NCBI GenBank assembly: GCA_030407315.1
Contig: JALQPE010002793.1
Coordinates: forward strand, 22,501-86,500
Source: Asparagopsis taxiformis
Taxonomy: Eukaryota; Rhodophyta; Florideophyceae; Bonnemaisoniales; Bonnemaisoniaceae
Direction: 5' to 3'
Length of the DNA: 64,000 bases
Shown: piece by piece, positions 20,118 to 29,568 of the stretch
Layout of the letters: every line of letters begins with the position of its first letter
How positions within the stretch are numbered: position 1 is the first letter of the stretch
Made by a program: the position numbers and the translations under genes
The notes under the pieces: model-generated
The model's input: the letters and a program-made list of their open reading frames with translations, nothing else
Databases searched by the model: none
Told to the model about the DNA's origin: nothing

Positions 20118-21665
20118 TTACGACTGGCATCTCACACAATTCTTTGGTACACGACCTGCCACCAGATCTGACACGTGCTCAAACGCCGCCCTGCCAATGC
20201 CACTTCCCAACTTGTTTCCAGCAGGCACTGATGGCGGGAAGTGTACCCCTGCGAACAAACGAGATTGTCCACAGTTCTTAGCAGCTGCCCTCAAATTGGG
20301 GAAAGTACTAACAATTGGCTCGTTGAAGAACGGGAAAAATAAAGGTGTGAAAGTGAACTGGTACGGTGGTATAGTTCCATTTGGCCCTACAATATCCCTC
20401 AGCGCAACTTCCAGATGCTCTAGTGATGCTGTGCATATTGTTGCTGATGCAGACGGAAATTCAGAATGCGGCTGTGTAGTGACCAATGGCTCCCATTCTG
20501 ACGCATCAATATTTCCAACCCCTCGAAACGCGTTGACCAGCACATTGATTCGGGTACCATTGCGTAATCGCCGGATCATGGTTGACGGCCGCACAAGATC
20601 ATGACGTCTCTTCTCCTTCCATGCTATCAATACTGCGTCATACTGTGCTAGCATTTCTCCCACCGCCAGTCTATCGACAGTGAAGCTGTCGAAGCCAATC
20701 GCATTGGCATAGAACCCAATGAAAGTTCCTAAAGATAGGAACTTATTGTCCCAATAGAATGCTCTTCCAATCTGAAGTGGAGTCAAATTCCGAGATATCT
20801 CAAATAGCTCATCAATATACCCCATCACCTTCTTCCTATCTTCTGCCGTGAGCTGCTTCAACTTGTTCGGACTCTTATACGGCCCTTCTACTTCCCTAGC
20901 CTCAAAATCCTCCTTCGATAACACCAGCGGAGTAGATGTCAATCCAATATGCGGCGTAACATGCTTCTGAGATCCAAACAGCCCGCGCGAATCAATCGAT
21001 TGTGTCAGTGGTTGCCATCGCAGGGGCTTGATGAGCTCGAATGGTTCTAAATCGGCATGGTTCACTGGAGTGTAATCTGTTGAATCTTCAAACTGACGGC
21101 GGTTGTTGGTGCGGGTAGCATCGCCGAGAGAGTTCCATCCATCTTGTGCGAAGAAGTTTGCAACGGCGGATCCCAGAACGTTACCCCACCCTAGTGGTGA
21201 GGTAAGGTCTGTAGAGTCATCGAAAGGGTTGAGGCCATTCTCTACAAGAACTTGCGCATAAGCAGAAGCCTCTTGAGGGAATTCGAGGAGAACAGACCTG
21301 TAATAAGCATAGGCGGTAGTAGCTGCCATTGGACCAACCTCACAAAGGGCGGGGGGAATGTTATCCTTTTTGCCGAAAAATGAGAGAGCGACTGGATGAC
21401 ATCCGGCACGCACTTGATAAGTAGCCACGGCTACAATGAGAGCGTAACGAACGGCTATTGGAGTCTGAACGCGAAATATCACATTAGAAAAAAGGGCGGC
21501 GGCAGCATCATTAGCTTGGCCTAATGTGTTGAAGTCTGGAAGAAGGACGGAAGCCAGTTCTGGTGGAAATTGCGCTGGCTGTGTGCCATTGGAAGGTGGT
21601 GGCTGGGAGAAGGCGGAAAGTGCGAGGGAGGTGAGCAGAAAGGTAGTGAGAAAATCGATCTTCAT
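20118..21665 (-). CDS. secreted vanadium-haloperoxidase-like protein, catalytic His replaced
   Basis: 515 residues from the inner Met (MKIDFLTTFLLTSLALSAFS), which gives a clean signal peptide; a 13-residue upstream extension in the same frame would spoil it. The C-terminal half shows the PAP2/haloperoxidase oxyanion pocket: K352-x6-R359-P, a second block EFPSASAT at about 403-410, and R469-x5-H475 (SRLFAGVHFPPS). In characterised vanadium haloperoxidases the second block reads PSGH and its His is the acid-base catalyst; here it is PSAS, so the His is Ser and the Gly is Ala. The vanadate or phosphate pocket may still bind, but ordinary bromide or chloride oxidation is doubtful. Intronless and complete. 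Red algae use true members for halogenated defence compounds; this one may be a diverged relative with another activity. Confidence 0.75.
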   Translation of the reverse strand: MKIDFLTTFLLTSLALSAFSQPPPSNGTQPAQFPPELASVLLPDFNTLGQANDAAAALFSNVIFRVQTPIAVRYALIVAVATYQVRAGCHPVALSFFGKKDNIPPALCEVGPMAATTAYAYYRSVLLEFPQEASAYAQVLVENGLNPFDDSTDLTSPLGWGNVLGSAVANFFAQDGWNSLGDATRTNNRRQFEDSTDYTPVNHADLEPFELIKPLRWQPLTQSIDSRGLFGSQKHVTPHIGLTSTPLVLSKEDFEAREVEGPYKSPNKLKQLTAEDRKKVMGYIDELFEISRNLTPLQIGRAFYWDNKFLSLGTFIGFYANAIGFDSFTVDRLAVGEMLAQYDAVLIAWKEKRRHDLVRPSTMIRRLRNGTRINVLVNAFRGVGNIDASEWEPLVTTQPHSEFPSASATICTASLEHLEVALRDIVGPNGTIPPYQFTFTPLFFPFFNEPIVSTFPNLRAAAKNCGQSRLFAGVHFPPSVPAGNKLGSGIGRAAFEHVSDLVAGRVPKNCVRCQS

Positions 21666-22251
21666 GGTGAAGTGCTTGATTGGCAAGTCAAGTTGTCTGA
21701 TCACGAGGTGAACAGACTAAAGGGAAAGCTGACTTCACATACATGTATGCAGCTGTTCACAGTCAACAAGGACGTGAAATTGCTGGAAAGTTGATGTACA
21801 TTGGTGTACAAAATGGGCCCTAGAGCAAACTAACTCCGCCATCTTCCAAGCAGAATGGATGGTTTGTATGAGACCAAGAGACAGGTTTGAACATTTTTAA
21901 AGAATAATTGTTCATACTTGTCTCGCTGCACCTTCAGAAGAACTTGGAAGAACGAGGTACCACCGCCTGTAGCAAAGAAAAAATATATCTACCGGTACCA
22001 GACTGCATCATGCGGGCTGGAGTGTATCATCCATGGATCGTTATTCAAGGGGCACGGGATTCTCGAAACGTTCCGTACCTATTGTAAGCTTCACGTGGCC
22101 TTGGGAATTGGTTCCGGTACGGCGCTGCCAGGTTATGGATTGTGTACACGTGGCACCTCATTGAGGGGCGCCACACCGTATCCGGCGCTACACATATATT
22201 GTACTGCAGAATTGCGTGAGCGAAGAAAAGGGAGGTTGGCAGAGTGGTACG
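21666..22251. other. stretch without recognisable gene
   Basis: Boundary between the gene island and the repeat region. It should contain the promoter of the haloperoxidase-like gene. An open frame at 21918-22256 has no recognisable features. I see nothing else. Confidence 0.4.
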
Positions 22252-22462
22252 TGTAGAAGGTAGAAAATCCGCCCAGCGGCAAAACCACCCTACAGGTGTC
22301 CCGAGCCTCGGTGGTGTGATAGAGCAAGCGAATCATGCGTCATCCGCCAATGGCGAGGTTACCACGGATGGTCTTCCGGTGGTGCCGGGTGAAGGTTGGG
22401 GATGCTTAAGCACGGACTGTGTGTTGATGGAGCAAAAAGACGTAACCCGTTGAGCTTGTTGG
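22252..22462 (-). mobile_element. truncated LTR fragment related to RT1
   Basis: Starts TGTAGAAGGTAGAAAATCC and follows the first about 210 bases of the RT1 LTR at 22819 with roughly one difference in seven, then stops matching at about 22462. It includes the shared stretch CAGGTGTCCCGAGCCTCGGT. No second LTR edge or internal sequence is attached, so it is a decayed fragment of an older insertion. Confidence 0.75.
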
Positions 22463-22818
22463 GTGGACCTGACCATCTGTCCATTTCTGGACAGCAATGC
22501 ATCATTCGCTCCATAATGTCAAGCTGCTATTCGTATTGTATAGACATTTGAGTTACTGTAATCACATTATTACCATGCGTCATCAGCCTAAAGCCTAACA
22601 TTGCAGTGCGCGTTTTCCTTCCCTATAAGATAGTTATTTACTTCTCTATTGTAGAAATGGGATGTTAACGAAGGCAGAGTCCTTAGATTCATTCACGCCC
22701 TCTTGGCGAGAAACAGTGATCGCTGCTAAGAAAATTGAGAAATCTCGATCGCAGCGTGGTGTCTAGCAGAGGACCCTCTGCCGGTCAAAATATCTTTACA
22801 ACGATTACTCGTCCAGGC
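22463..22818. other. unassigned sequence between LTR fragments
   Basis: AT-richer DNA without recognisable gene or repeat. The last five bases, CAGGC (22814-22818), are the candidate left target-site duplication of RT1; the matching right copy is not in the window. Confidence 0.35.
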
Positions 22819-23477
22819 TGTAGTAGGTAGAAAATCCGCAAAGCGACAAAACCACCCTACAGGTGTCCCGAGCCTCGGTAGTGTGGTAGAGCAAGCGAAT
22901 CTTGCGTCAACCGCCACTAGCGAGTATACCACGAAAGCTCTTCCGGTAATGCCGGGTTAAGGTTGGGGGTGCTCACGCACGAAGTGCGTATTGATGGAGC
23001 GAAAGACGTAACCCGTCGAGCTGTATTGCTAAAGATAATTCGTCCTGGAAAGATAGAATAGAGCAATGCAAGAACTGTTCAGTGGAGTCGTAAATTACAC
23101 GTGAGTTTACGTTACCTCTAAAGGTTAAGCACTCTGGCTAATCCAGAGGCATTTTATACTAAACTAAGTCACTGTAAAACAGTTAGGGTAGGTATACAGT
23201 TAGGAATAAATATCCTTATGTGCACCAATCAGATCCCTGATTATGGCGACTGCGGGAGCCCGCGAGATCACCGACTGTTAGTGTTACAGTGTAAAGTTAG
23301 CTGAGTCAGCTTAGTTAAAATTTGCCCCTTGTGGGGTCTTTAGTTGTCCCAATGGGTCCCTCTCCCTCACTAGTCTGAGGTACAGCGAGGCTGTTTCCAT
23401 TGGTTATTCCCGAACCGGGGTCGTCCAATAGGATGTCGACACGACCCCACCAGGGCAGACCACTCCGTGGTATGACA
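22819..23477 (-). mobile_element. RT1 3' LTR (659 bp)
   Basis: Begins TGTAGTAGG and ends ATGACA on the plus strand, i.e. TG...CA borders. The neighbouring internal sequence begins with a purine tract (read on the minus strand), so this is the 3' LTR of an element transcribed on the minus strand. It is clearly related to, but much diverged from, the RT2 LTRs. It carries the TTTTATA block that, read on the minus strand, gives the TATAAAA promoter seen in the family. Confidence 0.8.
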
Positions 23478-23490
23478 TCGCCCCCTCCTA
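23478..23490 (-). other. RT1 polypurine tract
   Basis: On the minus strand TAGGAGGGGGCG directly precedes the LTR edge, the expected priming site for plus-strand DNA synthesis. The same tract borders the RT2 3' LTR. Confidence 0.7.
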
Positions 23491-23948
23491 AGCCGATTGT
23501 CGTCCCGACAATTAAAATTCCAAAAATCCGTTGATTTTAAATTCCCAAATGATTTCCACCGCCGTGGCCGGCCAGCCGGGTAAAAATTTTGCGCGCCAAA
23601 AATTGGCTGATATATTTACCCGTGCACACGGTTCCACCCCGAGCATCGCCCATCCATCTGACTCACGACCCTTTGGGTTCCATCCGTTCTTCGGCTTTGC
23701 CGTCCTTTCCAATATCGGATTCTAGCCGGCGTTCCGGTTTGCGAAGCGATCCCGCGCCAGGCGATTTGAATTTTGCACCTCGCGGAGGTCTGCGCGCTTG
23801 ATACGCGACCTTTCTTGCGTTAAGGGTAACACCCGTTTTGCGCGCTCCTGCGACGTCCCTTCGGTTTCCAAGAAAAAGGCGTACGCCTGCGGCGACCGTA
23901 CGGCTTGTCCGTTGTTTTCTTCAGTGGCGACCACTAACTCCAGTGGAG

Positions 23949-23957
23949 TATATATAA
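23949..23957 (+). promoter_or_regulatory. TATA box in front of the RT1 antisense gene
   Basis: TATATATAA followed by GG, 19 bp before the first ATG (23976) of the antisense reading frame. With normal TATA-to-start spacing of 25-30 bp, transcription would begin at about 23976-23980, so the second in-frame ATG at 24009 may be the true initiator. Confidence 0.45.
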
Positions 23958-23975
23958 GGGCGGAAGATAATCAGC

Positions 23976-24811
23976 ATGGCTGCACACGGTAATAGCCCAC
24001 AAGGCAACATGCCTCCTCGTTCAACCCGGGCGTCTTCTCGCCGACCAACAACACGCCATCAAGCGTCTCGTGCGACTGCGACTCCGGCCACGCCGTCAAC
24101 AAACCCTTTGGCATCCGCCGCTGCAGCCCCTGCATCATCTGCGCAGCCGCCGGCTACCGGTTCTCAAGTCCCACCCTCTTCAGGGAATGTTCAAGAACAG
24201 GCTAAGTCGCCTTCATCCACTCGCCGTTCCACGGAACCCTCGCCGAAGGGGACGCCTCTCAAGGCCAAGTCAAGTCAACCAGCGGCGCCGTCAAGGGAAA
24301 TTGTGTCTGCCAGCGGTCCTCGTCCCGAGGTAGAAGAAGTAGAAATCCAACGGAACACTCCGCGTTCACCGCCAACCGACAAGCAGGGTTCCCCCCGTTC
24401 GCCTCGCCAGACACCGGAACCGGAAGAGATTGTTGTTGATGCTCCTGCTGCTTCGCAGTCTATTCCGACTCCCGCGACTGCCGTCGCTCCTGTCACCACA
24501 GGTCGTACCATCGTTCCCCGACCCTCGGAGTATCCGGATCCCTATGCGCGGAATCCCGCTACGGCTGAGCCGGTCGCGTCTAGGAACCCCTACGAGGACT
24601 TGTACAGCTGTAATCGGCAGTTCGTGATCGATGCTCGAAATCGCCAAGCGGCCGAAGAAGTTAATCGCGGGGCTGTGGCCAGCAACTCAACGCTAGCGGC
24701 GTATGCTTATGGTGTAAGCGGGACGGCACAGCCGCAAGATACAAGCCTGGGTCGAGGTCCTCTTGTGGATCCATACCAATCTTCCGCCCCTCTGGGGAGT
24801 TCGGCGGCACC
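23976..24811 (+). CDS. RT1 antisense gene, 5' part (split by RT2)
   Basis: Runs opposite to RT1 gag and pol. The first ATG is at 23976, but TATA spacing favours 24009. This part encodes a Pro/Ser/Thr-rich basic disordered region (RRPTTRHQASR near the start, also found in RT2) and a short repeated NPYEDL/DPYA motif. At 24811 RT2 interrupts it; the frame resumes exactly at 37278 once RT2 and one target duplication are removed. Combined length is 1,065 codons. No family is recognised; see the 3' part for the conserved core. Confidence 0.6.
24807..24811. repeat. RT2 target-site duplication, left copy (GCACC)
   Basis: GCACC precedes the TG of the left LTR and recurs at 37273-37277 directly after the CA of the right LTR. 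A 5-bp duplication is normal for Ty3/gypsy integrases. Confidence 0.9.
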
Positions 24812-25496
24812 TGTAGCAGGTAGAAAATCCGCTAGAGCGGCAAACCACCCGACAGGTGTCCCGAGCCTCGGTAGAGGAAGTGGTAGAGCAGATGAACCTT
24901 ATAGGTACCCAGCGGGTAGTCTCGTGAGAGAGAAGGTGTCGTTACCCGGAGGGGGTTGTGTGACAAAGGGGTGCTCACGCGAGAGGCGTATTAATGGAGC
25001 AAGATGACGTAATCCGTCGAGCTGTTGGCTAACCCTAAGGTTTTCCCGGAGAGGGGTTGAACAATAGGTATGCGAACACTGTTCCTGTGGGTCGTAATTC
25101 CACTTGAGTTTACGTTACTCTAGAAACCGTGCCTACTGGCTATTCCAGTGGCCGTTTTATACTAAGTCTACTGTAAGCTAGGGTTAGTGGTTAGGAATAA
25201 ATATCCAGTTAGTGACCAATCAGAACCCAATTACTGGCGCTCGCCTACCCGCGAGGTCATTGCCAATAGGCTTACATTGTAATGTATGGCTGATCAGCCT
25301 AAGTTAAAATTTGCCCCTTGTGGGGTCTTGGCCGGGGCCGATAGGCCCGGGTGGGGTTATTTGTCAGCCATAGCTGGTCCTAAGTATAGGAAACACGCCA
25401 GTTGGCTGGTGCCTTCTGATTGGCACATCCCGTAAGTGGGTACCCAATAGGGAAGCGACACGGCTCGATCAGCGAGGACCGCCAGGCGGTACGACA
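24812..25496 (-). repeat. RT2 3' LTR (685 bp)
   Basis: TGTAGCAGG...TACGACA on the plus strand. On the minus strand it contains TATAAAA (plus positions 25155-25161) as probable core promoter and a CCAATCA-like box, both repeated in the other LTRs. Confidence 0.92.
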
Positions 25497-25510
25497 CGGC
25501 CCCCTCCTGA
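25497..25510 (-). other. RT2 polypurine tract
   Basis: Minus-strand AGGAGGGGGCCG abuts the 3' LTR edge; the same purine core occurs in RT1. Confidence 0.75.
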
Positions 25511-25997
25511 GAGATTTGTCGTCCCGACAAAATTTGATCAAATAAAAATTACAATTTTTGGCTGTGGCCGTTGCATTGTGCAATTCAAAATTTTCCCGCG
25601 CGCGGCGCGTGCACACTAAATGTGTTGTCCATCCGACTCTTCCCGAGTTCCGCCCGACCGTTTCCTATTGGAATTCATACCTGTTCCAGGTTCATCCTCA
25701 TCCTAACGCAACACAGCGTATTCACCCTTTCGGTGTCCAACTGCATCCACGCATTCGCGTCCTTTCCACTATCCCTCAAAGGGTTTTTGCGTCCATCTGC
25801 TAAATAATTAGCCGCGCGATCGCACGAGCGGTGCCAATTCGAGGCTTGCATTCGCCGTTTCGGCCCATTGCCTCGCGATCCCCCTTCCTGGGTTGAATAG
25901 CGCAGCTCCCTCCCGGAGACTTAAGCCAATAGGCCACTTGTGCGTCCCGCTTCAGGGTTTTTATCAACGTCCGTCTCCGCCTCTACTGGCTTTTAGG

Positions 25998-28900
25998 ATG
26001 ACCCCTCGTGCTCCGATTCAATTCGAATCCTCTGAAGAGGAAGGAGACAATATGGGTTCGCCCAACCGTCCTACCACACGCTCCAGCGTTCGCCGTCCCA
26101 CGACTCGCCACCAGGCTTCCTCCTCCCGCACCGGGGTTCCGCCTACACCGGCTAAGTCTTCGTCGACTTCAGCGCCACGCGCGCCGTCAGCCACCGCGGC
26201 TCAATCGCAAACGCGAACGCGTTCGACTGCCGCCAAAGGCACCGCTGATCCAGCGTCGCCTGCTGGCAAGGTTGCGAGTGCGCAAGCACGTTCCGAAGAG
26301 ACGGTCCCCCCTACCAGGGCAAGCGCACAAGAGCGCGACTCTGTTCCGGCTGAATCGCCTGCTTCCCCGAAGCCTTCCACCCCAGTGGCAAGTGTCAAAC
26401 CGTCATCGGTTAATCCGCCGTCACGCGAAGGTGAGTCATCGAAGGCCGCCGGCCCGTCCCCAAGGGGAGCCATGCCGGCCGACACCGAGGAGGTGATAGA
26501 AGTCGTCGCCGAGGGAGGCGCTACGCCCAGGCCAACAAGGCAGCCGAATGTCAGGCCTTCGCCAAGTTCGCGTCCGATTACTTCTCGTCCTTCCGCCCCG
26601 GCGGCTCGTACCTCTTCTGGTCATGACGCGTCAGCGAATCCCTATGAGGACTATGGTCGCCGCAACCAGCAAATTCTGGCGGACGCTCGAAAGCGTAGAG
26701 AAGAAGAGTTGCGCCGCGAGGCTGCTCGGGCAGAAGCCGAGAAGGCTGCAGCCGAGAAGGCTAATGCTCAACCTGTAGAGAAGGTCCTAGACCCATATGC
26801 CTCTACTGGCAGAGTTACCCGAAGTGGGTCTGGTGCGGCTGCCGCCGATGCCTCTGTAGGCGTAAGACCGTCGGGCACCGCCCTAGTTGATCCTTACGCG
26901 GTTGCGTCTGCCTCAGCACCAGCTGCTCCGTCTCACGACACTCCCCCTCGGGCACCTAAGCCGACTGCCAATTGGCGCTCCATGGGAGAATTCTACCCAG
27001 CAAATGCTGATGAGCTGGTGGTATTCGACTCGCAAGCCTTGCCTTTCAGGCGTGAGCTCGCCGCTCCTTGGGAACACTACCCGTTTGCGCGACTCCCTCG
27101 TAGGGACTTTACGGATCGCCCGAGAAGCGAGTTACGTCGCGATATGCTTCTCATGAGCTCCCTCCGGGGTCAAAACCATCAGGTTCAAAACGAATGTTGG
27201 TCGGCTTACGCCCGTCTCCCTTCGAGTCGCCCTATGCGTCACTTCCGTGTCCCTCATACGCTATGCAGCGACAGGACTTTCCTGCTCCATCCCGGAGATG
27301 CGCTCTACGTCGAACGTATGAATCGTCGCTTGTTCCAAGAAGGATCGTACCAAGGCTCCGTAGCGGATATGCCGATGATTCGGTCTCGCTGGTTTGCGTA
27401 TCCTCCACGTCCCGATACGGGTAGCTATGAGCATCATATGCGTTTGCACGCTAGGGTTACTTCCCGAAGGATGGGGCGTCAGGTGACGGCGAACGATTAT
27501 CGCGTGTTCGCGCACCGTCATGGTAGCTCTGCTGAGCCGGCCACTAGGCCCATGAAGGTAGCTAGGGAAGCTTTGGACCCGCTATGGGATGATCCCACTT
27601 GGGAAGGCAAGTCATCTCCACCGATGTGTTTGCCCGTTGCCGACCCTCCGTCGCTGGTGTATTCCATAATTCCGCTCTTCGCGACGCGCCCGAATGGCGA
27701 ATGGACAGGTTCCGATCGTACCTCGAGTTGGAGAGGGATATCCTTATAGGGATCGAGTTGGCTCGTACCGCCGAGACGCGGGGTTTTGTGCCGGTGATGG
27801 CGGAGGAACTCCTCAATAGGGTGAGCAGTACTTGGTACGATATCCCGAAGGTTCCGGTGTCGGACGTGGTCCCCTATAGTCGGGAGTTACCTGGTTCGGT
27901 AGTGCGTCGGTTGCTGAAGGTGGCCCTTGGGGGTGATGATTACCCGCAGGAATTGGTCAGTACCAACATCACGGGAGTGGCACCGGAGAAGGTGGTTATC
28001 TACAGGACTGTTGACTTGCCGGTGAGGGCGTTACGTATTAACGTGTTAAACCATCGAGATGGTACAGTCGCAGAGCTGCCGCCTTATCGCAGAGATGGTG
28101 AGTTCACCGAAGATGGGTATTACGGCGTGGAGCCTGACAGGTATTCCGACGGTCATCCCGACTCTTACAAATATCAGCCTGTTGGCGAGGCATTTGTGCC
28201 GCGTCCGTGGTGGACAGCCGCCGAGGCGGGAGGCCCAGCTGGGCGTTCGCCTTACGCAGGACGGAGCTTCGCTCCTGTTGCTTCCTTACCACCCAGTGGT
28301 GCTGATGACTTGTACGAAAGTCAGGTCCCGATGACCGTCGCGCCTACCGCGCCAACCCCTCAGCCTGCAGCTGCCCCTTCATCCCAAGTGGGTCCCGCCA
28401 TGGAGGCGCTTCTGACATCAGACCAAGGCTCTGAGCCATCCGTGAACGGTGATGATGTAGTCACGCGTCAGCCTCCTGCTGTTGATATCCTACGTGGGGA
28501 ATTGTCGAGTCGCGAATTGCTATCGATTCCGCATGTGCGGCGGTTGGCCGATGATCTCGGGGATGGTACGGTGGCTTCCATTTTTGCCTCTGCCAATGGG
28601 CGTTACATCGTAAGATCCGCGTTGGATGGACTCGCATTGTCGTGCATCACGTTAGCTGCTCGCTATAAACAAGGACGCGAACAGCGTAACATCGCCCGAG
28701 AGCGTCGCCGCACAGCGGATAGGGAGGTTGAGGCCGCACGCCTGGAGGCAGCAGAATTGCGAACCCGGGTTGGGGAATTAGAAGGTGAGTTGGAGGACGC
28801 CAGGCGTCTACTGCAGCAAGCAGTTATTCCCGAAGAGGGTGGCGAGGAGGCAGTTCAGCCTGGTTACTCGCGTCGTCGCGCTCGATCTCCCGATGAGGGT

Positions 28901-29263
28901 CTTCCCGAACGCAACGTGCGTACTCGTCTTCATTCCCCCGTGGGTGCTGCGGATGCTAGTAATCCTCTGCTTGCGCGTCTTGATGCCCGGTTGGGGTCGC
29001 CTGAGTCGCCAGATGTTTCTCCGCCTCCCGCGTCCATCCCAGCAGTTGGGTTATCCGCCTCTGCGGTTGCGTCTTCGCATGGCCCTGTGCCTGCCCGTCG
29101 TCGGGGTTCTAGTGCAGTTCCGCAACGCGGTTTGCGTCGTAATCCTACCTTCGCAAGGGTTGCACCCCGCCATCCTCGTCCTTCGACGAATGTACGCGCT
29201 CCTGCCCCTACGGCACCGTCTGCCTCTCATCGGCCTCGGCCTTCTAGCCATTATCGTCGCTAA
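25998..29263 (+). CDS. RT2 antisense gene (about 1,089 codons, one frameshift)
   Basis: Lies between pol and the 3' LTR, on the strand opposite to gag-pol. It starts MTPRAP at 25998. A basic disordered N-terminal region (RRPTTRHQAS, then many Pro/Ser/Ala) leads to a Lys/Glu/Ala helix at about 26690-26780. The conserved core begins at about 26990 (GEFYP, PFARLP, FRVPHTL, DRTFLLHPGDALYVERM, RSRWFAYPPRPDTG), a second conserved block follows at about 27730-28190 (RDGEF, DDGYY-like), and a C-terminal coiled coil at about 28680-28830 precedes an Arg/Pro-rich tail ending YRR. Relative to RT1 one T is missing at about 27662-27664, which splits the frame into 25998-27749 and 27665-29263. No known domain is recognised. 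Conservation of the protein core in two diverged elements points to function. Confidence 0.6.
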
Positions 29264-29568
29264 GGACTGGCAATTGCCTTTGGGAGAATAACCTCTAACG
29301 GTAGTTTGAACACGCTTTTGCGTTGCGCCATTGTTCATCAGGTAGTCCTGAGGCACCTCTGAGGTACATTAAAGATGCATCATCACGCTGACGTGTGGAT
29401 TTGTTTGTTGAACCCCTTTTGGCCAATTTTTTCATTTCCTGAAATCTAAATTTCCACAGTGGCTCCGGTTGGCGGTGATAAAGTGCGCCCTTTTTGGCTT
29501 GACCCTCCGAGGTTTGGTAGCTCCACCCAGTGGGTACCTTGTTAGGTTCTTATCCCTGTGGGGTTATT
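29264..29568. other. space between the convergent antisense gene and pol of RT2
   Basis: About 305 bp between the two stop codons. A similar gap (about 330 bp) separates the same genes in RT1. Probably holds the two 3' ends; no other feature seen. Confidence 0.4.

Noticed and set aside
21918..22256. 112-codon plus-strand frame before the LTR fragment
   Set aside because: No recognisable motif; it ends within the LTR fragment.
27599..29263. Separate second antisense gene in RT2
   Set aside because: The same region is one continuous frame in RT1; a one-base deletion at about 27663 explains the split, and the apparent start is not an ATG.
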